A stretch of DNA of 42,080 nucleotides, taken from NCBI GenBank assembly GCA_944371325.1, contig CALVXO010000002.1, positions 1-42,080 of the forward strand, given 5' to 3'. A program made the position numbers and the translations under genes. Within the stretch, counting starts at the first letter, position 1, and each line of letters begins with the position of its first letter. Below are positions 33,174-41,489 of this stretch, piece by piece. This DNA is from an uncultured Bacilli bacterium (lineage in GTDB: Bacteria; Bacillota_I; Bacilli_A; RF39; UBA660). The notes beneath the pieces are model-generated. The model was given only the letters and a program-made list of their open reading frames with translations, did no database searches and was not told the DNA's origin.

Positions 33174-34181
33174 TTATTTTTTTATTTTATCAAGACCTAA
33201 ATTATCAAAAATATCAACTTCAAAAGGTTTTAAAGTGATATTTAAATATTCATCATTTTCAAAAGGAAAAGAAGCAATTAAAACATTTGGAAAATGATAT
33301 GCCACTCTAAAAAAATTCCTGATAAATTTTTGAGTCAAATTATTTTGAATTCGTAAATGTTCATTTTTATAATATTCAATTAATTCTTTTTTATTTTCTT
33401 TTTTGCTATCTTTTAATAAATAATCTATTCTATTTTTATATGCTTCTTCCTTAGCATTATATCTAATTGGTAAAAAAGGTATTACTTTTATCTTTTTAAT
33501 ATTTAAATTTGATAACTGTTTTAAAAATATTGTTAAGGCTAAAATAGCACTTGGTGATACATCACTAATATTTTCAGGATAATAATCACTTTCACCATTT
33601 TTATATTGTTCATAATCTTGAGTTTCTTTTATTTCATTATTAATTCTATATAATATTCTTTTAATTTTTTTATTATAAGGACTTGTTTTATCTTTATTTT
33701 TATCTTGAATGGCATATATATAGCAAATATCATCAGCAATACCATAACTTATTGTTGGCAATTCATAACTACTTTCAACATTTGATATAAATGACTTAAA
33801 ACAGTACGGTGTTTCTTGATAAGAATCAATTATTTTAATTTCTATTTTATTCTCATTAAATAAAATTTCAGTATCATATAATAATTTGTTTTTTACAAAT
33901 GAGATATTTCTTTTAATAAATTCATAAATATTTTCACAGTCACTATAAGTTAAATTAGAAAATAAATAAACTAGTTTTTTATAAATTTGATCTATATTTT
34001 TATATTCAAATAACAAAAGAAATTCTTTAAGATATTTATATAATAATTGTTTATCTTTTACTTTTATATTTAAACAATTAGGACTATTATTTAATGAAAA
34101 ATGAATATTATAGTATATGTCGTCAATATACGCTCTACCATTTTCACATTGTTTAAAAAAGTTTGTTATTATCTCATCCAT
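33174..34181 (-). CDS. Unrecognised 335-aa protein overlapping rnc
   Basis: Starts inside the last codons of rnc (8-nt overlap), so coupled to it. No signal or membrane segment. The N-terminal half is helical (LLYKYLKEFLLLFEYKNI). The C-terminal half contains LPTISYGIADDICYIYAIQD, ISDVSPSAILALTIFLKQL, IKVIPFLPIRYNAKEEA and HFPNVLIASFPFENDEYLNI. No catalytic signature could be assigned. The coupling suggests RNA-linked function, but this is only context. Confidence 0.78.
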   Translation of the reverse strand: MDEIITNFFKQCENGRAYIDDIYYNIHFSLNNSPNCLNIKVKDKQLLYKYLKEFLLLFEYKNIDQIYKKLVYLFSNLTYSDCENIYEFIKRNISFVKNKLLYDTEILFNENKIEIKIIDSYQETPYCFKSFISNVESSYELPTISYGIADDICYIYAIQDKNKDKTSPYNKKIKRILYRINNEIKETQDYEQYKNGESDYYPENISDVSPSAILALTIFLKQLSNLNIKKIKVIPFLPIRYNAKEEAYKNRIDYLLKDSKKENKKELIEYYKNEHLRIQNNLTQKFIRNFFRVAYHFPNVLIASFPFENDEYLNITLKPFEVDIFDNLGLDKIKK

Positions 34182-34836
34182 TTTGTGCCTTTCTTAAAGC
34201 ATCATGAGCAGCTTGTTGTTCTGCTTCTTTTTTACTATGAGCAATACCTTCACCATATATAATATCATCTATTTTAACAATCACTTTAAATGTTTTATTA
34301 TGAGCAGGTCCAAATTCATCTACAACTACATATTCTAAAGACCTTTTATCTGTTTGAACTAATTCTTGTAATACTGATTTATAATCATTATCGAATTCTA
34401 TTTCTTTATTTTCAATTAATGGTATAACATTATCATAAATAAATTTTTTTACTGTTTCAAAACCTAAATCTAAATACATTGCTCCAATAAAAGCTTCAAA
34501 TATATCAGCAACAATTGCTTTTCTATATCTTCCACCATTTTCTTCTTCACCATGACCTAATCTTAAATATTTATTTAATTTTAATCTAGTAGCATAGGCA
34601 TAATTAGCGTCTTCACAAACATATTTTGCACGTAATTTAGTCATAACGCCTTCTTCAAAAGAAGTATTTTTATATAAATATTCACTCATAACTAACTCCA
34701 TAACCGCATCACCTAAATACTCTAATCTTTCATAACTTTCTTCGTTATTCTCATTCGCATATGAAGTGTGCGTCAAAGCAGTTAAATATAGTTTTTCATT
34801 TTTATATTTTATTTTCAAATCATCTAATAGTTTCAT
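34174..34836 (-). CDS. rnc: Ribonuclease III (220 aa)
   Basis: Double-strand-specific endoribonuclease that processes rRNA and structured mRNA. Signature ERLEYLGDAVMELV (Glu36, Asp43) and second acidic site VADIFEAFIGAMYLDLG. C-terminal dsRNA-binding domain about 150-218 with FKVIVKIDDIIYGEG and SKKEAEQQAAHDAL. Slightly short but complete. TATAAT on the minus strand about 20 bases before the ATG. Confidence 0.96.
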   Translation of the reverse strand: MKLLDDLKIKYKNEKLYLTALTHTSYANENNEESYERLEYLGDAVMELVMSEYLYKNTSFEEGVMTKLRAKYVCEDANYAYATRLKLNKYLRLGHGEEENGGRYRKAIVADIFEAFIGAMYLDLGFETVKKFIYDNVIPLIENKEIEFDNDYKSVLQELVQTDKRSLEYVVVDEFGPAHNKTFKVIVKIDDIIYGEGIAHSKKEAEQQAAHDALRKAQNG

Positions 34837-34881
34837 AAACTCACCAAATCCATTATACTATAAATTTATCTAAAAATAAAA

Positions 34882-34910
34882 TTTACTTTTTGATTTTTTT
34901 AATGTATAAT
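34882..34910 (+). promoter_or_regulatory. Promoter of yidD, consistent with a leaderless mRNA
   Basis: TTTACT (34882-34887), 17 bp, TATAAT (34905-34910). The ATG of yidD begins 7 bases after the -10, at the expected transcript start. Confidence 0.65.
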
Positions 34911-34916
34911 TATTTT

Positions 34917-35138
34917 ATGAAATATTTTTTATTAGGATTTATCAAAACATATCAAATGATACCAGGACCATGGCATAATTGTTGTAGACATACTCCAACA
35001 TGTTCAAATTATGGAATTGAAGCTATAATAAAGCATGGCTCTTTTAAAGGTAGTATATTGACTATTAAAAGAATAATAAGATGTAATCCATTTGGTAGTT
35101 GTGGTTATGATCCTGTACCTGAGAGGAGAAAAAAATGA
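34917..35138 (+). CDS. yidD: Membrane protein insertion efficiency factor YidD (73 aa)
   Basis: Small peripheral membrane protein that assists YidC-type insertion. [13 protein letters not shown] start, then [30 protein letters not shown], and [14 protein letters not shown], all hallmarks. Earlier in-frame starts (34890, 34902) lie inside the promoter and have no ribosome site. Its stop overlaps the next gene (ATGA). The promoter position implies little or no 5' leader. Confidence 0.93.
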   Translation: MKYFLLGFIKTYQMIPGPWHNCCRHTPTCSNYGIEAIIKHGSFKGSILTIKRIIRCNPFGSCGYDPVPERRKK

Positions 35139-36028
35139 AAAGAATTATTTTATTACTATTAAGTATTTTATGTTTAACCGGATGCTTTAAAAGAGATACA
35201 ATGGAAGGAATAAATATCTACACAACAATATACCCTATTACTTTTATAACTGAAAGATTGTATGGTGAATATAGTAATATTGAAAGTATTTATCCAAATG
35301 GAGTTAATGTTCAATTAGAAAAATGTGATGGATGTGATAATTTATTATATACTTTAACAGATAAACAGTTAACAGATTATAGTAAAGCAGATTTATTCAT
35401 CTTTAATTCCTTACTATATGAAGGTGAATATGTTAAACCAATGTTTGAGAATAATAAAAATTTAAAAATTATCAATGCAACAGATAATTTAAGTGAAGAT
35501 GATTTTTATGGATTAGAAGAAATTTGGTTTGATCCTTCAAGATTATTAACTGTCGCGAGAAATATTAAAAATGGCTTTAATGAATATATAAATAATTATT
35601 ATTTAAAACAAAATATTGAAAATAATTTTAATGAATTAAAAGAAGAACTAGATAAATTAGGATCTAAATTAGCTGACACAACTAAAGAAGCAACTAATAA
35701 AATAATTGCTACAAATGATGAAATGTTTAACTTTTTATCTCGTGATAAATATGGTTTAACTGTATATGTAGTAAATGAAAATTCTAATAGTAAAACAATA
35801 AGTGATGTTAAATCTTTAATCGATAATGGAACAATTAAATATATTTACATTAAACAGTTTGATGAACCAAACGAAGTAATTAATAATTTAATTGAAGGTA
35901 CTGATGTTGAAATTGTAAAATTACATATGTTAACTAATTTAACAGAAAATGAAATAAGTAATAAAAAAGATTATTTTTCTATAATGAACGAAAATATTGA
36001 ATTATTAAAGAAAAATTTATATAATTAA
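35135..36028 (+). CDS. ZnuA-like metal ABC substrate-binding lipoprotein, degenerate (297 aa)
   Basis: Lipobox LCLTGC (Cys17) gives a lipid-anchored extracellular protein. The fold follows the ZnuA/TroA family: [46 protein letters not shown], helix backbone, then [22 protein letters not shown] and [19 protein letters not shown]. The His ligands normally found after IYPNG and at HxWxDP are missing; the only His is near the C-terminus (KLHML). Metal binding is therefore doubtful. No permease or ATPase gene is adjacent. Coupled to yidD. Confidence 0.8.
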   Translation: MKRIILLLLSILCLTGCFKRDTMEGINIYTTIYPITFITERLYGEYSNIESIYPNGVNVQLEKCDGCDNLLYTLTDKQLTDYSKADLFIFNSLLYEGEYVKPMFENNKNLKIINATDNLSEDDFYGLEEIWFDPSRLLTVARNIKNGFNEYINNYYLKQNIENNFNELKEELDKLGSKLADTTKEATNKIIATNDEMFNFLSRDKYGLTVYVVNENSNSKTISDVKSLIDNGTIKYIYIKQFDEPNEVINNLIEGTDVEIVKLHMLTNLTENEISNKKDYFSIMNENIELLKKNLYN

Positions 36029-36044
36029 GTAAGGAGGTATTTAT

Positions 36045-36797
36045 ATGTGGATTATATTTGTTGTTATTATTTTGATTATTCTTTCATCTATCAAACAAAT
36101 TGATGAATACGAAAGAGGCGTCAAATTTACAACAGGAAAATTTAGCAAAATTATGGAACCAGGTTGGAGATTAGTTTTACCTGTTTTCCAATCATTTAAA
36201 AAAGTCGATATAAGAACTAAAGCAGTAGATGTACCAGAACAAGAAGCTATAACTAAAGATAATGTATCAGTTAAAATAAATGCAGTTTTATATTATAAAG
36301 TTTTCGATGCTTCTAAAGCAATATTGGCAGTTGAAAATTTTAGATATGCTGTTAGCCAATTAGCACAAACAACAATGCGTAATGCTGTTGGAGCTGTATC
36401 ATTAGATGAACTATTAGGTGAAAGAGAAAAAATATCTAGTGAGATATGCACTATTATTGATGAAGCAACTGATCCTTGGGGAATTAAAGTAGAAAATGTT
36501 GAATTAAAAGACATTTCATTGCCTGAAGAAATGAAAAGAGTTATTGCAAAAGCTGCTGAAGCTGAAAGAGAAAAAGCTGCCGTAATTACTAAAGCACAAG
36601 GAGAAGTTGAAGCATCACAAAATTTAGCTAAAGCTGCTGAAATAATGTGTTCAACTCCTGGGGCCTTACATTTAAGAACATTATCAACATTAAATGATAT
36701 TAGTTCTGATCAATCAAATACTATTATATTTGCTGTTCCAATTGAAGTATTAAGAGCTTTTGAAAATAGTGATATAACTAAAATAATCAAAAAATAG
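36045..36797 (+). CDS. SPFH/band 7 protein, slipin-type (250 aa)
   Basis: Stomatin/prohibitin-fold membrane scaffold. N-terminal membrane hairpin or segment (1-17), then QIDEYERGVKFTTGKFSK, GWRLVLPVFQSFKKVDIRT, VDVPEQEAITKDNVSVKINAVLYYKV (given here as successive parts of the band 7 domain), and AVSQLAQTTMRNAVGAVSLD. Helical C-terminus with AKAAEAEREKAAVITKAQGE and ALHLRTL. Usual slipin length. AAGGAGG ribosome site; 17 nt after the lipoprotein gene. No NfeD gene is adjacent. Confidence 0.94.
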   Translation: MWIIFVVIILIILSSIKQIDEYERGVKFTTGKFSKIMEPGWRLVLPVFQSFKKVDIRTKAVDVPEQEAITKDNVSVKINAVLYYKVFDASKAILAVENFRYAVSQLAQTTMRNAVGAVSLDELLGEREKISSEICTIIDEATDPWGIKVENVELKDISLPEEMKRVIAKAAEAEREKAAVITKAQGEVEASQNLAKAAEIMCSTPGALHLRTLSTLNDISSDQSNTIIFAVPIEVLRAFENSDITKIIKK

Positions 36798-36815
36798 ACT
36801 TTCGTCTATTTTTTT
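36791..36815. terminator. Bidirectional terminator between slipin and symporter genes
   Basis: AAAATAGAC / GTCTATTTT with a short loop and A/T runs on both sides, between convergent genes. Confidence 0.9.
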
Positions 36816-38014
36816 ATCCAATTTTTTCCTTCTACCAATCTCGTAACTAACATTGAACTTGATACATCGCCGCATACATTTAAACATGTTGCCGGTGGAT
36901 CAATTAACCACCCTATTGTAGCAATAATTGGAAAAGCTTCTAAAGGAAAACCATATAAAGAAACTATTAGCATCTCGCCTATTAATCCCCCACCTGGTAT
37001 TCCAGACATAACAACAGCACTTAATACTGCTATTAATATAGCTATAAAATATGTATTAAATCCAGTAAAAGGCATATTAAATATTCCAAACAAGAAAACT
37101 ATTTTTAAAATTGCTCCCATACTAGATCCTTCCATATGCATAGTAGCTCCAATTGGTAATGTTACATCTCTTATATCTTTTGGAATATCCATTTTACTAG
37201 CTGTATCTAAGTTTGTTGGTAAACTGGCTAATGAAGATTGAGTAGCCAAAGACGTTGCTGTTGAAGAAAATATATTTTTGAAAAACAATTTAACACCTTT
37301 TTTGTTACCAGCAAGATAAGCGTATATGTAATAAAATACTATAAAATAAACTATACACATTACATAATATAAAATCATGCTTTTAGCGTAACTACCAATT
37401 AATTGTGGACCGAATTCACCAATTAAATTGGCAAAATAAGCACATAAACCTATTGGAGCATAATACATTATAATATTAATTATTTTCATCATTACATTAG
37501 AAATACTTTCCAAACCTGCTGCTATATTATTACTTTTAGTCAATGCAACACCTATTCCAAACATAATTGAAAATATAATTAATGGTAACATATTAATTCT
37601 AGATAATAAGTTAGAAAAATCAGTAACAGTAATAGCAGAAATTATTTGTTCACCAATACTTACTTCTGATGCTTCACCTTGTTCTAAAACGATGTTAGCG
37701 CCACCTACCGGATCAATTACTTTTACAACTCCTAACATTAAAATTCCCGCTACTGCACTAGTTAAAATAAAAACTAAAAAAACATATTTTAATATTTTAC
37801 CTAATCTTTTTAAATTAACCATATTAGCAATACTACTAGAAATAGTAAAAAATACTAATGGCACTACAATGGTATACATCAAATTTAAAAAGATTGTACC
37901 AAATGGTTTTAATATAATTGCATCTTCTTTTAAAATAACACCTATTATACAGCCAATTATAATTGAACATAATAAGATAATTGGAAATCTATAATTTCTC
38001 CAAAAATTTTTCAT
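36806..38014 (-). CDS. Dicarboxylate/amino acid:cation symporter (DAACS, GltP/SstT-like; 402 aa)
   Basis: Na+ or H+-coupled uptake of acidic amino acids, dicarboxylates or Ser/Thr. Eight membrane segments with two re-entrant loops. Family marks are the start FPIILLCSIIIGCIIGVIL, LMYTIVVPLVFFTISSSIA, serine-rich loop FSSTATSLATQSSLASLP, PIGATMHMEGSSMGA (in place of NMDGT) and MSGIPGGGLIGEML. Normal length for the family. Substrate cannot be set from sequence alone. Single gene with AGGGAGG ribosome site. Confidence 0.93.
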   Translation of the reverse strand: MKNFWRNYRFPIILLCSIIIGCIIGVILKEDAIILKPFGTIFLNLMYTIVVPLVFFTISSSIANMVNLKRLGKILKYVFLVFILTSAVAGILMLGVVKVIDPVGGANIVLEQGEASEVSIGEQIISAITVTDFSNLLSRINMLPLIIFSIMFGIGVALTKSNNIAAGLESISNVMMKIINIIMYYAPIGLCAYFANLIGEFGPQLIGSYAKSMILYYVMCIVYFIVFYYIYAYLAGNKKGVKLFFKNIFSSTATSLATQSSLASLPTNLDTASKMDIPKDIRDVTLPIGATMHMEGSSMGAILKIVFLFGIFNMPFTGFNTYFIAILIAVLSAVVMSGIPGGGLIGEMLIVSLYGFPLEAFPIIATIGWLIDPPATCLNVCGDVSSSMLVTRLVEGKNWIKK

Positions 38015-38089
38015 TTATACCTCCCTAATTAATTATATTTTTTTATAAACAAATATTTACAAAAGCATATAATAATCTAGGTGAATTAT

Positions 38090-38689
38090 ATGTATATAGG
38101 AATTATAGGAAGAAAAAATGACGACAAAATAACTTTTAATGAAGAAATTATAAATGTTATTAATAAATATAAGTTTACTCCAATAGGAGTTATAGTTGAT
38201 TTTAATAACAATCCAACCTTAGAATTTAATAAAGTCAAACAATTAATTGATATTTGTGATGGTTTTATATTACAAGGTGGATCTGAATATTATGATATTG
38301 ATATATTAATAACTAAATATTTGTACGAAAAAGATAAACCTACTTTAGGAATATGTTTAGGTATGCAAACAATGTCGATGACATTTGATGGTATAATGGG
38401 TGATGTGGAAAATCATAAAAGTATAAAAAGATATGTTCATGAAATAAAAATAAATCAAGATTCTAAATTATACAAAATAATTAAAAAAAATAAAATCATT
38501 GTTAATAGTAGACATAAATCATATATAGTAAATACAAATTTAAAAACATCTGCTTTAGCTAATAATATTATTGAAGCAATTGAAGATACAAATAAAAAAT
38601 TTTTTATTGGTATACAATGGCATCCCGAAACTTTGATGGATAAAAACAGTATTTTATTGTTTAATTCTTTCTTTTCTAGCATAAAATAA
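38090..38689 (+). CDS. Class I glutamine amidotransferase-like hydrolase (C26/PuuD-like, 199 aa)
   Basis: The ATG at 38090 is placed 6 nt after TAGGTG; a GTG at 38081 would start inside that site. Begins MYIGIIGRKN, then CDGFILQGGSEYYDID, nucleophile elbow TLGICLGMQ (Cys89) and IGIQWHPE (His178, Glu180): complete triad of gamma-glutamyl hydrolases. Slightly shorter than typical PuuD (about 250). Likely cleaves a gamma-glutamyl bond in a small molecule. Precedes a tRNA cluster; TATAAT lies about 20 bases upstream. Confidence 0.88.
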   Translation: MYIGIIGRKNDDKITFNEEIINVINKYKFTPIGVIVDFNNNPTLEFNKVKQLIDICDGFILQGGSEYYDIDILITKYLYEKDKPTLGICLGMQTMSMTFDGIMGDVENHKSIKRYVHEIKINQDSKLYKIIKKNKIIVNSRHKSYIVNTNLKTSALANNIIEAIEDTNKKFFIGIQWHPETLMDKNSILLFNSFFSSIK

Positions 38690-38720
38690 TAAAAAAAATT
38701 AAAAAAATTTATAAAAATAC

Positions 38721-38749
38721 TTGCCAAAACTAAAAAAATAAGGTATACT
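38721..38749 (+). promoter_or_regulatory. tRNA operon promoter
   Basis: TTGCCA (38721-38726), 17 bp, TATACT (38744-38749), 20 bases before tRNA-Ile. Confidence 0.8.
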
Positions 38750-38769
38750 TAATATGCGTTTCAAAAAGC

Positions 38770-38846
<77 letters not shown>

Positions 38847-38849
38847 TAC

Positions 38850-38926
38850 GCCTTAATAGCTCAGTCGGTTAGAGCACTTGACTGTTAATCAAGGGGTCGT
38901 AGGTTCGAGTCCTACTTGAGGCGCCA
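38850..38926 (+). tRNA. trnN: tRNA-Asn (GTT)
   Basis: Acceptor GCCTTAA pairs with TTGAGGC (one G-U), discriminator G, encoded CCA. Anticodon loop CTGTTAA with GTT; T loop TTCGAGT. Three nt after tRNA-Ile. Confidence 0.97.
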
Positions 38927-38928
38927 TT

Positions 38929-39005
38929 GGCCAGTTGGTGAAGTGGCTTAACACACTGCCCTTTCACGGCAGCATTCATGGGTCCGAATCCCATACTGGT
39001 CACCA
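38929..39005 (+). tRNA. trnE: tRNA-Glu (TTC)
   Basis: Acceptor GGCCAGT pairs with ACTGGTC (one G-U), discriminator A, encoded CCA. Anticodon stem TGCC/GGCA, loop CTTTCAC with TTC; T loop TCCGAAT. Two nt after tRNA-Asn. Confidence 0.96.
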
Positions 39006-39017
39006 AATATATAAAAT

Positions 39018-39041
39018 ACTAACTTAAAGGTTAGTTTTTTT
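39018..39041 (+). terminator. tRNA operon terminator
   Basis: ACTAAC / GTTAGT hairpin followed by seven T. Confidence 0.9.
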
Positions 39042-39068
39042 GTTTATAAAAAAATAATGAACTAATCA

Positions 39069-40259
39069 TTATTTTCTTATTTTGCCTTTAATACCTTTAC
39101 TACCATTAAAATTACTTAATATATTAGTATCAAATGAAATTGTTTTTTGATGTTTAACCTTATATTGTTTAATAGCTAAAGTAATCATTTCATCTAATAA
39201 TTGTTCATAAGGTTTATTAGTTTCTTCCCATAAATAGAATGATAAACTACCTGGAATAGTATTTGGTTCATTAATGTATACTTTATTTGTTTTACTATTT
39301 ATTAAAAAATCAATTCGACAAACACCACTTAAATTTAATGCCTTGAAAGCTTCTTTAGCTAAATCTTGTACTAAATTAGTTGTTTTATCATCTAATCTTG
39401 CTGGAATAATTCTGCTAGCACTTGCCATTCCTTTACTACCTTTAGATCCAAATTTACCTTTTCCACCACTTAAATATTTATCTTGATAAGTTAAGAATTC
39501 TTGAGTACTCATTACTTCTTCCAAAGTACTTGCTTGTTGTGATTCATAAGTACCTAATACACTACAATTTACTTCAACTAAGTTTTCTACTGCTTTTTCT
39601 ACTACAATTTTATTATCATAAGAAATAGCATCTTCAATGGCATTTTCTAAACCTGAAATATCTTTAACATAAGTAATACCTACACTACTTCCTAATGTTG
39701 CAGGTTTAACAATAACAGGAAATCCAACTTTTTTAACTTTTTTAATTATTTCTTCTTTATCTAAAAAATATTCTTTATCAAAAAACCAAGTATACTCTAC
39801 AACAGGCAAATTTAAACTTTCAAAAACTTGTTTCATAACAACTTTATCTTGACCTAAGCTAGATCCCAAAACATTACTTCCAACATATGGAACTCCTACT
39901 AATTCTAAATAACCTTGAATAGTACCATCTTCCATATTATTACCATGAACTACAGGAAGAATTATATCTAAATCAGCAACCACTGTTCTAAAAATATTTA
40001 ATGCTTGTAATCTAAATAAACCATTATGATTATATAAAACAACTTTTTTAGCAAATCTTTTTAACGTATCAAAATCACGGTATATATCTATATCTGCTAA
40101 CATTTTACCAGTATACCATGTTCTATCTTTAGATATGTAAATTGGATAAATATCATATTTTTCTTTATTCAAATGTTCCATCGCTTGAACTGCTGAAATA
40201 ATACTAACCTCATGTTCAACTGTAGGTCCCCCAAATATAACTCCGACTTTAATTTTCAT
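39069..40259 (-). CDS. ddl: D-alanine-D-alanine ligase (396 aa)
   Basis: Joins two D-Ala for the peptidoglycan stem peptide, ATP-grasp fold. The ATG at 40259 is 9 nt after AGGAG; another ATG at 40268 directly touches that site. VGVIFGGPTVEHEVSIISA start, VHGNNMEDGTIQGYLELVGV, VGSNVLGSSLGQDK, VIVKPATLGSSVGITYV, and the omega loop EFLTYQDKY with the Tyr-Lys pair of D-Ala-D-Ala (not D-Ala-D-Lac) ligases. Metal site FLINSKTNKVYINEPNTIPG. Overlaps the upstream hydrolase gene by 11 nt. Confidence 0.96.
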   Translation of the reverse strand: MKIKVGVIFGGPTVEHEVSIISAVQAMEHLNKEKYDIYPIYISKDRTWYTGKMLADIDIYRDFDTLKRFAKKVVLYNHNGLFRLQALNIFRTVVADLDIILPVVHGNNMEDGTIQGYLELVGVPYVGSNVLGSSLGQDKVVMKQVFESLNLPVVEYTWFFDKEYFLDKEEIIKKVKKVGFPVIVKPATLGSSVGITYVKDISGLENAIEDAISYDNKIVVEKAVENLVEVNCSVLGTYESQQASTLEEVMSTQEFLTYQDKYLSGGKGKFGSKGSKGMASASRIIPARLDDKTTNLVQDLAKEAFKALNLSGVCRIDFLINSKTNKVYINEPNTIPGSLSFYLWEETNKPYEQLLDEMITLAIKQYKVKHQKTISFDTNILSNFNGSKGIKGKIRK

Positions 40260-40989
40260 TTTTATCATCTCCTATAAAACTTTTAAGTACTCTTACTGTT
40301 TGATCAAATCTTTCTAAATAAGCATAATGAGAACAACCTTCATATGTTACTAATCCACAATTATCAATTATTTTTTCTAATTCATAAGCATCATTAATGC
40401 TAACTGCTTTGTCCATTGTTCCCCAAATTAATAAGGTAGGACATTTTATTTTATGTAATTGTTCTGTTATATCATAATTAACATGTTCAACCATTATTTT
40501 TCGCATCATATCACTAGCATTTTTATAATCAGTTGAACCAATATGTTTTTTAGCAAAACCTTCTAATTTATTTAAAACAGGAATTTTGGCTGCTGATTTT
40601 AATATTTTAGTTTTTAAAGACAAATTATTTATCATTTTTTTATAAGGACTAGCTAAACAAACTAATTTTTTTACTTTATATTTAGTAGCATAAAGTAATC
40701 CAATCTTACCACCAAATGAATGACCTATGATAATAGGATCAGAAACATTTAATTTATCTAATAATTCTTTTAAAAATGATACATAATCATCAATAGTCCA
40801 AACTGTTTTTGGTTCTTCACTTTTACCAAAACCTGGTAAATCAACAATTATAATTCTATTAGTAAAACTTAAACTGTTACCTAGTCCTTGCATCATTTGG
40901 ATATTTTGTCCCCAACCATGAAGTAAAACAACAGGATTTTCTTTTTGGCCATAATCAACATAATTTACATTTACATCTTTAATTATCAT
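40249..40989 (-). CDS. Alpha/beta hydrolase (246 aa)
   Basis: Serine hydrolase of the alpha/beta fold. Oxyanion HGWGQN, PGFGKSEEP, nucleophile IGHSFGGK (Ser91), Asp in WGTMDKAVS and His in GCSHYAYLE: complete triad. Cytoplasmic, typical length. Substrate unknown; cap helices around 120-170 are basic. Translationally coupled to ddl, an arrangement that may only reflect compact genome layout. Confidence 0.92.
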   Translation of the reverse strand: MIIKDVNVNYVDYGQKENPVVLLHGWGQNIQMMQGLGNSLSFTNRIIIVDLPGFGKSEEPKTVWTIDDYVSFLKELLDKLNVSDPIIIGHSFGGKIGLLYATKYKVKKLVCLASPYKKMINNLSLKTKILKSAAKIPVLNKLEGFAKKHIGSTDYKNASDMMRKIMVEHVNYDITEQLHKIKCPTLLIWGTMDKAVSINDAYELEKIIDNCGLVTYEGCSHYAYLERFDQTVRVLKSFIGDDKNEN

Positions 40990-41019
40990 TGTCTCACCTA
41001 TTTAATTATATCATTTTTT

Positions 41020-41418
41020 TTAATAATTGACTATCATATTTTCAATATTTAACTTATTAATTTTATTTATATTTGTATATATTTTTATTTTGTTTATTAT
41101 AAATCCAGAAATTTTAAAATTTATTGCTTCTAATTTGTAATTATTGTTTTCTAATTCTTTTAAATAAGATTCTTTTAATTTATTAATGTTAGTATAATTA
41201 TATCTTTTTTTTACATTATATTTTGAATCTACTTCTACCCATATAACTTGAATATCATTAAAATAATTCAAAAAGTTATTAGTTGTTATATTGTTATTAG
41301 GAAATTCTAATATATAAAAAGAATTATCTACATTTTCTTTAAAAGTTGTAATGACATTTTCACTATAATTTAAATTCAATAAAAAAATAAAAATGATCAA
41401 TATAATTATTTTTTTCAT
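41020..41418 (-). CDS. Small secreted or membrane-tethered protein of unknown function (132 aa)
   Basis: Signal peptide or anchor with IIILIIFIFLLNLNYS (about 4-19), then an Asn/Ile/Lys-rich domain with FYILEFPNNN, VIWVEVDSKYNVKKRYNYTN and FKISGFIINKIKIYTN. No Cys and no known motif. It has its own GGTGAAG ribosome site after the glycosyltransferase terminator, and lies before the hydrolase-ddl pair on the same strand. Confidence 0.75.
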   Translation of the reverse strand: MKKIIILIIFIFLLNLNYSENVITTFKENVDNSFYILEFPNNNITTNNFLNYFNDIQVIWVEVDSKYNVKKRYNYTNINKLKESYLKELENNNYKLEAINFKISGFIINKIKIYTNINKINKLNIENMIVNY

Positions 41419-41466
41419 AATACTTCACCATTTTTATTTTGGTTTTTTTTAATTAAAATAAACAAA

Positions 41467-41489
41467 AAAAATAGCGTTAACTATTTTTT
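41467..41489 (-). terminator. Glycosyltransferase gene terminator
   Basis: AAATAG / CTATTT hairpin around TTAACG with long U-run on the minus strand, overlapping the gene end. Confidence 0.8.

Noticed and set aside
39069..40259. Vancomycin-resistance type D-Ala-D-Lac ligase
   Set aside because: The omega loop carries the Tyr-Lys pattern of normal D-Ala-D-Ala ligases, and no vanH/vanX genes are adjacent.
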